Below, one piece after another: positions 52,130-62,072 of a DNA stretch of 64,000 nucleotides. The first letter of the stretch is position 1, and each line of letters opens with the position of its first letter. The notes under the pieces are model-generated. The model ran no database searches and was not told the origin of the DNA. It was given only the letters and a program-made list of their open reading frames with translations. Source of the stretch: Doryteuthis pealeii (Eukaryota > Mollusca > Cephalopoda > Myopsida > Loliginidae); assembly GCA_023376005.1 (NCBI GenBank), contig CM042141.1, positions 97,014,827-97,078,826 of the forward strand, in the 5' to 3' direction. A program made the position numbers and the translations under genes.

Positions 52130-53395
52130 TTTTTTAATTTCATTTGTGTTGTTTAGCAACAGTGTCTTAAGTGCAACAATTTAAAAAAAGAAGAATAAAA
52201 GGTATTGCGACTTTCAGAATTTGATATCTCAGCAAGGAATGAAGTTAGAAAGTTGGTTTTGGGGTAATTCCATGTCAAATCATCCCAGGCCATCTCACCC
52301 ATACCCTTCAATTTTTCATGCAACCTCAAAATTTGGAGGGTTAAAAATTTATGTAACTTGGCCAATTTTTGGAATTAGCTCAAATTTTGGGGATTGTCTT
52401 ATTTTAACATACTCAACACCTGAAAAAACAAAAAAAAAAACAAAAACAAAAAACCAACAAAAAACAAAAAAAAACAGAAAAATTTAAGAGTATGTGTGAT
52501 AATTTGACATAGAATTACCCTTTGGTAATGACCATGAAGACCTCAAATTATTCCATACAATTATGTAAATTACAAAATTTGTGTGAGAAATTGGTGTCAA
52601 AATGTGTCTATATAAAAACACAATTTGGGGCAGGCCTATGTGACTCAAAGCACAACCATGTTGCTGCTAAGGCCATGGGTGGATCCTTGACGTGATAGTG
52701 GTTACACAAAGATTACGATGCCTATTTCGACAGACATACAGCAAGATTTTTAAAATATAGGAGACTGTTTTGCAAAATACAGAAGCACGTTCCCTGTGTG
52801 GCAGTGGCCCAAACCAAGAGTGACACCACAAGACAATACACCCTTTAATATAAAGATACAATTCATCAAATTTACAAGACGGGCTTCGTAAGGATTTCAA
52901 GCAGCCAGTGAGAGGAGTGGAAATGGCATTATCATCAATGACTGCAACAGGTAGCCCTTGTGATGAACTGTATGGTTGTCACCCCCCAGGAAAATTCCTG
53001 ACACCCAGGTGCAACAGGTCAAGGAATAGCCAGCTTCCCAACTGTGAGTTGCCACTAGACCCGTGTCAAATCACCTAATTTATGCTATCTTGAGTCCATT
53101 CTCAATATCAACAAAATGTATAGATTGTACAATGAATGGATAGAGAACAAACACACTGGAGAAACCTGTGTTAAGGAGAGATTTTACAGGAACAGGTTCA
53201 TAAATAACTTTACATAAATGGAAGGATTAGGATGAGGTCTTCAGTCATTTTCAGACCCAAACTTGCTTTCTAACTTCATTCCTTCCAGAGATATTGCATT
53301 CTGGAAGTCGTAAAACTTTGATTGCATTTTTCACAGCTTTTAAGTTATAGCACTTAAGACAGTCTGTTATTAAACACCTCATTTAAAAATTATTT
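52130..53395. mobile_element. ~1.26-kb element with ~130-bp terminal inverted repeats
   Basis: The left end (CAACAGTGTCTTAAGTGCAA 52157; GGAATGAAGTTAGAAAG 52237) is matched inverted at the right end (CTTTCTAACTTCATTCC 53266; GCACTTAAGACAGTCTGTTA 53349). Inside, GGTAATTCCATGTCAAATCA (52263) and TAATTTGACATAGAATTACC (52501) form a second inverted pair. Overlapping frames are short. I assign no transposase family. Confidence 0.7.
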
Positions 53396-53459
53396 TTTGC
53401 AGATGAATCAATCAAATACACTACCCTGAAAATGGTTGTAGAGACCAAAATGTTGGTAA

Positions 53460-53464
<5 letters not shown>

Positions 53465-53497
<33 letters not shown>
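53465..53497. repeat. (TA)n microsatellite
   Basis: About 16 TA units. Confidence 0.88.
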
Positions 53498-53499
<2 letters not shown>

Positions 53500-53721
53500 A
53501 GAGTTTCATAATTTGCTTGAAGCATTGTGTATGTATTGGTTAGGAGGTTGATTTAGAAGGCTATCACAATGCAGTTTGGAATAAATAAAAAATAATAATA
53601 CGGTAACAATGGTGTTGTGTGTTGACCTGTATTTTTTAATTATTTCTTGAATTTTCGAGGTAATACCTCTTTATCAAAAGAATTGAACTGAAGCAATACA
53701 GCTATGGCATTTCTTCCTAAA

Positions 53722-53723
<2 letters not shown>

Positions 53724-53766
<43 letters not shown>
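53724..53766. repeat. (TA)n(CA)n microsatellite
   Basis: A TA tract ending in ACACACATAG where an M element starts. Confidence 0.9.
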
Positions 53767-53768
<2 letters not shown>

Positions 53769-53769
<1 letters not shown>

Positions 53770-54091
53770 GATGCTGATATGTACGTGTCATGTGTCCCTG
53801 ATTCCAAAAATCTAAACACAGTAAAATCGTATCCGTGCATCCCAGTGTTTTTCTTTTTTCTTCCTTCACCATTTGAAGCTAACTGTAAATACATTTCAAT
53901 AGTTTCTTAGAAATGAATTACACAAGATAGGTTACAAGGTAGGACTTAGACAGCTTTAGCTATTTCCCTAGATCATAAATAAAAACCCTACAATCTATTA
54001 AGAAACTTTAGTTGGGACCCATGAATTTTCCCATAACTCATTCAAAGCCAATATGTGCGTCCCAGAATGCACTAAATTAAAAAGCTATCAG

Positions 54092-54097
<6 letters not shown>
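53769..54097 (+). mobile_element. Family M MITE, reference copy in (TA)n
   Basis: AGATGCTGATATGTACGTG at the 5' side and AAGCTATCAGCATCAT at the 3' side give short terminal inverted repeats (GATGCTGATA / TATCAGCATC). TA tracts lie on both sides (53724-53766 and 54095-54131), so it looks inserted inside one microsatellite. Confidence 0.88.

Positions 54098-54131
<34 letters not shown>
54095..54131. repeat. (TA)n microsatellite
   Basis: About 18 TA units at the right boundary of the M element. Confidence 0.9.
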
Positions 54132-54134
<3 letters not shown>

Positions 54135-54414
54135 ACATATCGCTGGTACATCAACCAGTATACATATGTTAGAATTATAAGAAAACTTTATTTGAAAGAA
54201 AGAAATAAAAAGAAAACCCAAAGATGCGTAGGCAAGCAAAGGAAGTAAGATTCAACCAGTTTTGTATTTTTACGAAGGAATGTTAACATGACCACTACTA
54301 CCTATGTACTTAGAAGACAGTTGTATGCATGTGGATTTCAATTGTGACCCCGTAACCCTAAAAGTACACCTTACCCCAGGATTGTTGCTATGACAATGAC
54401 TGAGATGGCTTTTC

Positions 54415-54864
54415 GTGCAAAGAATCTCGCAAGGCAAAACACAGTTGAAAGAACCACCCGATGGTCAGCACCTGAAAACGATCTGCTCTGCAAATTCGAT
54501 ATTTGGATCGAAAGACGGGAGGACGGAGGAATTAAAGACATTTTACTATGAATTAAAGCTAATTCATTTTGGATGGAAAGAACGAATCACCGTTGATAAA
54601 AAAAAAAGAGCCAAAAAAAATATGAACAATTTAATAAAAGGACATTCTTTTGAGTTACAACATCACAGTGAGTTAACAAAAAACATATATTTTGTATTCT
54701 GTGAATTCCAATTGTCTGTCATATTTTATGTAATGTTGATATGGTTGATATATATATTCAATTGCTCGCCCACTCATTTAACAATAAGAATCATATATTC
54801 ATTTTACTCCCCTGATTCCATGTATATTTATATATATGCATTTACCCTTTTTTTATACAAATAA
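54415..54864 (+). CDS. 149-codon ORF of unknown nature
   Basis: The N-terminal ~65 codons are less AT-biased (MQRISQGKTQLKEPPDGQHL) and charged. The C-terminal ~70 codons are hydrophobic and I/Y/F-rich, as expected from AT-rich DNA. No domain, signal or family was recognised and no splice context is clear. It may be chance or a relic of an unrecognised element starting near 54132. Confidence 0.2.
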   Translation: MQRISQGKTQLKEPPDGQHLKTICSANSIFGSKDGRTEELKTFYYELKLIHFGWKERITVDKKKRAKKNMNNLIKGHSFELQHHSELTKNIYFVFCEFQLSVIFYVMLIWLIYIFNCSPTHLTIRIIYSFYSPDSMYIYIYAFTLFLYK

Positions 54865-55284
54865 ATTGTAATTAAATGTTAATAAACAGTTGTGTGTTTA
54901 TAAGAAATCCTGTTTGTTCTTCGTCATTCAGTGTTGTTGCCATTCATCGGTCTTCTACCCTTTCATGAGAGCAAAGAGAAAAGTCTTGAATCCCATCCCT
55001 TTTGTACTATTTATTTTTATATCTGGGACCTTTTGCATTTTTTTTGTTATTTCATGTTGCGGAGGTACACTGGTCGTCCCTAACAAGTGTGCATGCATAA
55101 CAATATATATATATGCTGTGAAGCTAAAGATTAAGCACAATGTATCAATTACTACTTTATTTCTAAAATATTTACATTAGCATTTCATCTGATGTATTAG
55201 ATAAAAATCACCTTTAATAGAAGAAACAAGATTAATACAAATCTCTTAAGAAAGTCAGGATTAACACACAAAAAATATGAACCA

Positions 55285-55780
55285 ACTGTGTAAGAAAAAA
55301 AAAAAAGAGTAACGTGTGAGAAAAGAGAAAAAAAAAGATATGACAATGTGTGTAAAAAAAATAAATAAAAATAAAGAGCAATATATGCGAGAAAATGCGA
55401 GAAATATGGCAATGTGGGTAAGAATAAAAATTGAGTAATGTTTGTGAGAAAAAAAAAAAAAAAAAAGAATATGACAAAATGTGTGAGAAAAAAGAAAGAG
55501 CAATATGTGTAATAAAAATATGCCAATGTGTAGAAGGGGAAAAAAAAAAAAAAAATTCCAATGTGTTTGAGAATAATAATAATAAAAAAAATTATGCCAA
55601 TGTACGTGCAAGAATAATAATAAATAAAAAAATTATGCTAATGTGTGTGCAAGAATAATAAAAAATACATATACTAATGTGTGTGCGAGACTAAGTGAAA
55701 AAAAATAAATAAATAAATAAAAATAAATAAATAAAAATAAATAAATAAAAATGCCAATGTGTACAAGAATAAACGAAAAA
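55285..55780. repeat. Degenerate minisatellite, ~28-42 bp unit
   Basis: About a dozen diverged units built from ATGCCAATGTGTGTGAGAAT plus an A-rich, variable-length linker (AAAAAA, AATAATAAT or AAATAAATA). Three overlapping F/S/H-rich minus ORFs of ~110 codons are artefacts. Confidence 0.75.
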
Positions 55781-56397
55781 AAAAAAAAAAAAAATGAATC
55801 TCTGGTCAAAATATTCTTTGCTCATTTCTGAAATGAGAATTTTGTTTTTAATAAAGAACCAATCATTAAACGTGTGCCGAGACTTAAAAGAATAAAAATC
55901 ACCCAATGAATTATTGCTACAAAATAAGACATTGTTAGAATCGTATAAATGGAAACAAATGTAGAATTTTCCAGAGTTCTACTAAGATAAATCATAAAAA
56001 GTTTTAATATTGTCTACAGAGACGAGCTATGAAATTGATTGTTGGATTGGGGAAGAAAAGAAGAAAGAAATCCTGAGAAATTCAGAGAATGTTTTCAGAC
56101 TGAAAGAGTGAAGCAAAATAAAAAGATTTTTTTTGGTTGTTTGCAGTTTTTGGTATGAAAGGAAAAGAGGAAAAAGGGGGGAAGTTTGTCATTTCAAAGA
56201 AGAAAGATTCTCTATGACTGTGCGGGTGTGTGTGTGTGTGTGAACAGGTTTTCATTTATCAGAAAATAAAGGGTGGGGTGGTAGGGGGTGGATAATTGGT
56301 AAGAATCTTTGTAGCAACCAAACTTCATGCTGGGATGAAACAGTATTTGTCCGGGCATGCAGAGAGGGGGGGGAGAATAAAAGGAAAAGATCAAGAA
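55781..56397. other. Non-coding stretch
   Basis: A (GT)n patch at 56223-56241 and a G-rich patch at 56272-56290. No gene recognised. Confidence 0.45.
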
Positions 56398-56487
56398 GCA
56401 GAGAGAGAGACACAGAGAGAGACAGAGAGAGAGACAGAGAGACAGAGAGAGAGAGAGAGAGACAGAGAGAGACAGAGAGAGAGAGAG

Positions 56488-56552
<65 letters not shown>

Positions 56553-56554
56553 GA
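56398..56554. repeat. (GA)n/(CAGA)n low-complexity tract
   Basis: GAGAGACAGA mixtures followed by pure GA. It accounts for the R/E/T-rich ORF at 56296-56607. Confidence 0.93.
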
Positions 56555-56994
56555 TCCTAATTATCATTCAGATGTTTTCTTTCCTAAGAGGAAGTATCCA
56601 GAGATGAGGAGAGTAAAAGATTCCATGGAATGGGACTATTCCAGACTAACAAATAATTTTTGAAATAAATGAAGAGAAATTTCAAAAGCCAATAATCAGA
56701 CAATTTATCAATACAACCAGATGATATTGCTGTCAATAGAAGAAATTCAATTCTTAGTTTTCACATTCACACACATTTTCTATAGAATCTGCTTGTTTAA
56801 GTTTGATTAAATCAATTGAAAATAACAAAGACAAAAACTACAACCAATTTATATTGATATTTTCTTCTAAAAAGAGAAAAATTGCAGTCGAAAACTAAAA
56901 AGGCGAGACAAATTTTATGGTGGAAATTTTGGCCACAATGAAAATTTATCAATTAAAACACAGGATATAAACAGTTATTTTGTGGATCTGTGTT
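56555..56994. other. AT-rich non-coding stretch
   Basis: No feature recognised. Confidence 0.4.
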
Positions 56995-57071
56995 TTATAG
57001 ATATTACCAAAACACTTCATTGCCATTACTACCAGGTCCACTCTGAGAGCAAAGTGGTAGTAACTGTTAGG

Positions 57072-57242
57072 TTTGGTTGGTTGGCTTGTTTAGTTTTATG
57101 GCACATCAACTCCTTTCAGGCCACTCAATGCAGAATCAAATCACTTTGATATCAGGTTAATTACAGTACCTGCTGTTGTGTTGGGTTGGGTTATTTTGTT
57201 TAAATGGCATATCAACCTTCATGGGTTATCTAATACCAAAGC
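57072..57242 (-). repeat. F tail and C tail, outer layer of nest
   Basis: 57072-57178 is T1 plus the first ~20 nt of the F head (TTACAGTACCTGCTGTTG). 57179-57242 is a second T1 leading into C (AAATGGCATATCAACCTTCA, TTATCTAATACCAAAGCC). C resumes at 57698. Confidence 0.72.
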
Positions 57243-57487
57243 CTGTAGCGGTGCATAAATACAGTTGTGGCCTAAAGTGGGTATCTGCCAGAGAGCGAGG
57301 GTGTCTATCTCCTTTTCACTAGCGCTAAACCAAGGAGATTGTTTTTTTAGTGTCTGAGACGAAGCGCCACACATTAGCTCGTCACTTTACCACACAGATC
57401 AATGTGCTACTCATATGCTGAGTTGGCGAGGGCCGGTATCGAACCAGGAACCTTGAGGTTCCCAGCCAAACACTCTACCGACTGAAA
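57243..57487 (-). repeat. Family B SINE in the nest
   Basis: Minus strand: TCAGTCGGTAGAGTGTTTGG, GGTTCCTGGTTCGATACC (B box), CTCGCCAACTCAGCATATGA, GTGACGAGCTAATGTGTGG, TAGCGCTAGTGAAAAGGAG, CTGGCAGATACCCACTTTAG. The 5' few bases are replaced by the A element. Confidence 0.82.
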
Positions 57488-57697
57488 TAGTATAATGATT
57501 ATCATCATAGAAAATGGACTTGGGGTTTAAATCCTGTATGAGGCTGTTTGTATTTCAGAGATCGGCTCTTTAATCTTGGTTAGGCAATCAGTCTAGGGAA
57601 GAAAAAAAAAAAACTGAATTTAAACCTGTTAAAGTGCGCTTTAGAAATTGACCTTCTGTCACATCCTACTTGTGTGGAGGGGTTGATGAATATGTAC
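57488..57697 (+). repeat. Family A SINE in the nest
   Basis: AGTATAATGATTATCATCAT, GGGGTTTAAATCCTGTATG (B box), then a jump to ATCGGCTCTTTAATCTTGG (central domain deleted), CAGTCTAGGGAAGAAAA and T2 (TTGACCTTCTGTCACATCC). TAATACCAAAGCC (57230) and TAATGCCAAAGCC (57699) flank the B+A insertion. Confidence 0.78.
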
Positions 57698-57845
57698 TTA
57701 ATGCCAAAGCCTTCCTAATAGAAGAACAGTAGAGTTACTATTTAAGCCATGACCGGGTTCCTAACTTTTCCAAGGGCATTAGTACAAAAGTGAATGCAAT
57801 AGCATGACTGGAGTTCAACCTTGCTTACTATGATGTTGCATATCA
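57698..57845 (-). repeat. Family C continuation
   Basis: TTCCTAATAGAAGAACAGTA, CTAACTTTTCCAAGGGCATT, GAGTTCAACCTTGCTTACTA. It continues the C copy begun at 57179. Confidence 0.7.
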
Positions 57846-58020
57846 ACCTTTACAGGTTATCTAATGCCAAAGTATGTGGAGGTAATAGACTTGGCAACCA
57901 GAGTTCAAGTCCTGGATGAGGCTGCTTGTATTTCACAGTGCTAATACCCTAGTCTTTTTAGCCTTGATTAGGCCACCAGTCTAGGAGAAGGAAAACTTAG
58001 TCACTATGCCATGGGGACTC
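57838..58020. repeat. C tail, A fragment and C head
   Basis: TGCATATCAACCTTTACAGG (T1), then a plus-strand A fragment (GAGTTCAAGTCCTGGATGAG, AGTGCTAATACCCTAG, CAGTCTAGGAGAAGGAAAAC), then the C head (AGTCACTATGCCATGGGGAC) exactly up to the 58021 duplication. Confidence 0.7.
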
Positions 58021-58394
58021 ACTGTTAGGGTGTCTAACAGATCTGTTTGAATATTATTAGTATTAAATAAGAATGCTTGATATTAATGGCTAGGGGGGGG
58101 GGTGCTAGATGCTTGGTGATATACACAGATCTGCATTTTGGCATGTCTTGGATCATTGGTGGTGTTATGTCATACTTTTCCTTAGATGAATTGCTTGCAA
58201 TAGTGGCAGGTTCAAAATGGCCAATTTAACAGAACCCCCCCCCAAAAAAAACAAACCAAACAAACATTGTTCTCCCATTGGCCAATTACTAATCAAGGCT
58301 AATGAGAATGGGCTATCCGCTCTTTTAATAACCTAACCAAGAATACAGTTTCATTAGCGCTTTATAAGATAACCTTTATTTCTTAGATTCCAAA

Positions 58395-58475
58395 AATTTT
58401 ACCGGCTGAACTCTGCTTAACAAATTGACCTTGAGTCACATCCTACTCATGATAGAAGGGTTGGGTAAATCAAAC
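58395..58475 (+). repeat. Family A 3' end
   Basis: CTGAACTCTGCTTAACAAAT, TGACCTTGAGTCACATCCTA, GGGTTGGGTAAAT. Confidence 0.65.
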
Positions 58476-58495
58476 ACATACTTATCAAAAGTAAT

Positions 58496-58800
58496 AAAAG
58501 ATCTGGCTATATTGTAAAATGGTTATCATCATAGGAAATGGACATTGTAACACAAGTTCAAATCCTGGACGAAGCTGGCTGAATCTCACATAGCACTATA
58601 CCCTTGAGAAAGGTATGTATCCAACTATTCTCCCTCCAGCTATGGGTAAAAAACTAGGGAAGACTGAGCTCTTTAACCTTGGAATGGCAACTAGTCTAAA
58701 AGAAGGAAAACTGAATACAAAGCTGTTAAATTCAGTTTTAAAAATTGACTGTGTCACATCCTGTTCATGTAGAGGTGTTGGTAAATACATCAATGGTTGA
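58496..58800 (+). repeat. Family A SINE, full length
   Basis: TATATTGTAAAATGGTTATC (decayed A box), ACAAGTTCAAATCCTGGACG (B box), AGCACTATACCCTTGAGAAA, CCAGCTATGGGTAAAAAAC, CTAGTCTAAAAGAAGGAAAA, T2 (TTGACTGTGTCACATCCTG). Confidence 0.78.
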
Positions 58801-59069
58801 TATTTGAACGTTGGGATAAAAAGCAACAATAGGATGAAAAAATACTTGACAAAAATTAATGATGAAAATCCTTTTCTCAGAATTCAAATGATTTAATAGA
58901 AGTTACTTCTTTATTCTTACTTCACATTACTTACTTTAATTGTCAGAAGGTATTCAATCTTAAAAGTCGTTATGAAAAGTAACAAGATAATTAAAAAAGA
59001 TGAGGTAGCATATATCTATATAGTAGGTATAACCAAAATTTCAGCATTACAGCACCCCTCCTTTCTTTA

Positions 59070-59273
59070 AATGGTTATGTCCTATAAGTCCAACATAAAC
59101 AAAGGGGAACCACTCTTGACTGATAAATTATTTATTTATTGATCTACTAGGAAAAAAGAAGACAAGATTAGGGTCAAGGTTTAGTGTTAGTTTAATGGGA
59201 AAATAAATAAATAATTTATCAGTCAAGAGTGGTTCCCCTTTGTTTATGTTGGACTTATATGAAATAACCCTTT
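59070..59273. repeat. Hairpin with ~70-bp arms
   Basis: ATAAGTCCAACATAAACAAA, GGGGAACCACTCTTGACTGA, TAAATTATTTATTTATT (59083-59140) is inverted at 59200-59257. The loop is ~60 nt. Arm identity is very high. Confidence 0.85.
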
Positions 59274-59282
59274 AAACTTTTA

Positions 59283-59335
59283 TAAAACTTTGTGTTACAT
59301 CCAGCTGGTACAGAGGGATGGTAAATATGTATATT
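59283..59335 (+). repeat. T2 tail fragment
   Basis: AACTTTGTGTTACATCCAGC, TGGTACAGAGGGATGG, TAAATATGTATA. Confidence 0.55.
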
Positions 59336-59695
59336 TTAAAGTGGTTGGTGTCTAATGCAATTGCTCATTGGGATTTGGTGAATGAAACGGAGATAGTTGT
59401 TTTCTGCTTCTTACCAATTCGTAAGAAATGTGCAATTGTGACACAGAAAAAGATGAAACCACAACAAGTAGACCAGCTGATATTTGGTAAAGTTCCATTT
59501 TAGAAATGATTCTTCTGTTCGTATTATAAACAGTAACAAAATCTCTTTTACAGTAAAAATGCCACAGTCAAAAAAAGAAAACAAATACATAACATTTACC
59601 AAACCAAATTGTTCTAACTAAGCAATGCTATGGAATTATTTTACATTTCCAATTTGAAGAACTACCAATATTACCAGTATTTATCCAATACTTCT
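59336..59695. other. Non-coding stretch
   Basis: Short overlapping frames on both strands (59318-59503 plus, 59411-59602 minus) without signature. Confidence 0.4.
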
Positions 59696-59699
59696 GCAT

Positions 59700-59852
59700 G
59701 GGCAGGAGGTGGCACAAGGTCAATTTTTTTAGTGAAGTTTAACAGGTTTGAATTCAGAGTTTTCTTCTCCTAGATTGGTTACCTAGCCACGGTTAAAGAG
59801 TCCAGTCTGTTCTATTTACCCATAGCTTGAGAGGGAATGATTGGATGAGGTG
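59700..59852 (-). repeat. Family A 3' half
   Basis: Minus strand: CAAGCTATGGGTAAATAGAA, GGCTAGGTAACCAATCTAGG, AGAAGAAAACTCTGAATTCA, AAACCTGTTAAACTTCAC, then a T2 start (TTGACCTTGTGCCACC). Confidence 0.7.
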
Positions 59853-60186
59853 GAAGTTAAAAATTAAATGTCGGAGAGTTTGAACCATAAATCATGAAAT
59901 CATCAAATTTATTAAAAGGAGTAAAAAAAATAATAAAACAATTTGAAATCGAAACTAAGTTCTATTAACTTTGAATATCTATTAAAATAAAAACTATATA
60001 TAAATATATGATACTGGGGATGTATCTATTAAAACTTGTTTTAAAAAAACAATGAGGACTGTCTAATGTTGCATGCTCAAATTTTGAGCGTATTTATTCT
60101 ATATTATGACGATTTTGGGTAATGTGACGTAAGCAGTGACGTAATTTTTGTTACAGACAAAAACCGGAAGCAAATCTCCATTATCA

Positions 60187-60500
60187 ATAGATAAAAAGTG
60201 GGAAAGATGGAAAACTAATCCACCCCAATGCCCTTTCAAATGTGTGATTCCAAATTTCCTTCAATAAGGTAATCTACCTTTGTATAGGAATTTAAAAAAA
60301 AATTTTTTTTTAAATTTTGGAATCACAAATTCTGTAAAAAAATTTTGCAGCAGAATTGCTATGAGCACGTATTATACACAGGTAATTACAGTAATAAAAA
60401 GTGGGAAAGATGGAAAACTAATCTGCCCCAACGCCCTTTCAAATGTGTGATTCCAAATTCCCTCAATAAGGTAATCCACCACCTTTATTCCAGCTGCAAC
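60187..60500. repeat. ~95-bp direct repeat pair
   Basis: TAAAAAGTGGGAAAGATGGA, AAACTAATC, CGCCCTTTCAAATGTGTGA-like, TTCCAAAT and AATAAGGTAATC occur at 60191-60281 and 60396-60482 (205-bp offset, ~90 percent identical). TGTGACGTAAGCAGTGACGT lies just upstream at 60122. Confidence 0.8.
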
Positions 60501-61024
60501 AACAACAACAACAACACCTGTAAAGAACATTGAAAAGCATTTTTCTTGCTGACTGACTGACTGAATTTCTAAGAGTACTTCTGAACTGAAAGAAAAAAAT
60601 GGTTTTTGTTTTTTTTGTACTCTTGTCAGTTTTCATGAGTCATGGTGCTAAAATTATTGAACTTAGTCACCCAAATTATCTAGAAAGCATCTAAGAAAGG
60701 TTTAATGTACACAGCAATAAAAATAGTCTCTTACCATGTTACACTTATTTCTCGTACTACACATCGTCCACCATGTCTGACAAAAGAATCTTAAGTATTG
60801 ACAGTTTCTTTTCTTCAAGAAAATCCAATCGGCATTTAATGCTAAAGCCCGGACACACATACAGTGGACTTTATTTTTAAAGTCTTTATTGCAGAATAAT
60901 CACTTAAATAGAACCACTTTATTCAATGGGCTCAAAATATGCTGACTGTATCCACTGCACAGTGAGAAGAACTCTCAAACCACCCACCAAAAAAAAAGGA
61001 GTGTCCTGGGTATGACACAAAAAC
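60501..61024. other. Non-coding stretch
   Basis: A short (CAA)n at 60496-60515. Nothing else recognised. Confidence 0.45.
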
Positions 61025-61459
61025 GGTTAAATCAAACTTGATGGACCTAAATTCCATCATCGTACGTCACCCCAGCGAAAGAAAAGAAAAAAAATACCAA
61101 AAATCAGGGAATTAACCGAATTTAATGAAATTTTCAGTGTTGATATATTAATGAATAAAAGATATAATACACCAGTTATTTTATTTAACAACTTTTACAT
61201 TTTTTTTAGGTCAGTTAACTTTGAACCACGTATCTTTGAAGTGTAACAGATTCTCAAAGAGATGTGGTTCAAAGTTAACGGACTTGAAAAAATATAAAAG
61301 TTTTTAAATAAAATAACTGATGCATTATATCTTTTATTTATTAATATATCAACACTGAAAATTTCATTAAATTCGGTTGATTCCCTGATTTTGGTATTTT
61401 TTTCTTTCAATGGGTGACATACGATGGTGAAATTTAGGTCCGTTAAGTTCGATTTAACC
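61025..61459. mobile_element. Foldback element with ~210-bp arms
   Basis: GGTTAAATCAAACTTGATGG ... inverted as CCGTTAAGTTCGATTTAACC at the right. The inner stem GTTAACTTTGAACCA (61214) pairs with TGGTTCAAAGTTAAC (61265). A few indels distinguish the arms. The apex is AGTGTAACAGAT. Half an outer end of the same family is at 5298-5345. The minus ORF 61195-61464 is a shadow. Confidence 0.85.
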
Positions 61460-61504
61460 CACAAAACTGTATCTGATAGTAAGGCAGGAGATCAGGAGTG
61501 AGGA

Positions 61505-61616
61505 GTACTCAGTACATGAAGTGTCATTGTTGGGATGAAGTCCAACTGAAATTCCCTCCAGAGAAGATAGCTTAACTGCCACCTGAAAGAGCAGCTTTTT
61601 ATCTAGTATAAAAGTA
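61505..61616 (+). repeat. Short repeat H, copy 2
   Basis: CATGAAGTGTCATTGTTGGG, TAGCTTAACTGCCACCTGAA, GCTTTTTATCTAGTATAAAA. Diverged copy of 35012-35125, directly followed by a family B 3' end as if linked. Confidence 0.6.
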
Positions 61617-61815
61617 AAGTCAGTGGAGTGACCTATGTCAGTTTCAGCTGGACAGCAAGGGAGTCAATCCCCTTTTCACTAGCGTTAGACCAGGGAGATT
61701 GTTTTTTGTCTGAGGTGGAGTGCCACACCTACCATCAGCTCCCCACTTTACTGCACAAATCAGAACCTAGAAATTCCTAGGCAGATGCTCTACTGACTGA
61801 GCTAAACCGGACCCT
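61617..61815 (-). repeat. Family B SINE with internal deletion
   Basis: Minus strand: GTCCGGTTTAGCTCAGTCAG, AGCATCTGCCTAGGAATTTC, then a jump over the B box to TGATTTGTGCAGTAAAGTGG, GCTGATGGTAGGTGTGG, CTAACGCTAGTGAAAAGGGG, TTGACTCCCTTGCTGTCC. Confidence 0.8.
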
Positions 61816-61964
61816 AACATTGATTTTAAAGAACAAAAAATAAATAAATAAAAAATAAAACAAAAGGCAACAAAAACTCTAAAAGAAAAAAAAAAAAAAA
61901 AAACCTGAGGTATTTTCTTTTTTATTATTTTTTTTTTTTTTAATTATTTTTTCATAGATTTGAT
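61816..61964. repeat. A- and T-rich spacer between two B fragments
   Basis: (TAAA)n-like and A-run sequence at 61838-61905, then T-runs. It separates the 3' and 5' parts of what may be one or two B copies. Confidence 0.6.
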
Positions 61965-62072
61965 TACCCAGAATGTGCTACTTATGCGCTGAGATGGCGA
62001 GGATTGGTATCGAACCTGGAACCTTGTGATTCCTAGGTGAGTGCTTTAACCAAGTGAACTAAACCGGCCCCT
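61965..62072 (-). repeat. Family B head fragment
   Basis: Minus strand: GGGGCCGGTTTAGTTCACTT, AGGAATCACAAGGTTCC, AGGTTCGATACCAATCC (B box), CGCCATCTCAGCGCATAAGT, AGCACATTCTGGG. It contains the part deleted from the neighbouring 61617-61815 copy. Confidence 0.75.

Larger units (their letters stand above)
56995..58090 (+). repeat. Family E fragment split by a SINE nest
   Basis: CACTTCATTGCCATTACTAC, CAGGTCCACTCTGAGAGC, GTGGTAGTAACTGTTAG stops at 57071 and resumes at 58021 with ACTGTTAGGGTGTCTAACAG and TTAAATAAGAATGCTTGATA. The 9-bp ACTGTTAGG occurs at both edges (57063-57071, 58021-58029). Confidence 0.82.

Noticed and set aside
55197..55611. Three overlapping ~110-codon F/S/H-rich minus ORFs
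   Set aside because: Explained by the degenerate A-rich minisatellite at 55285-55780.
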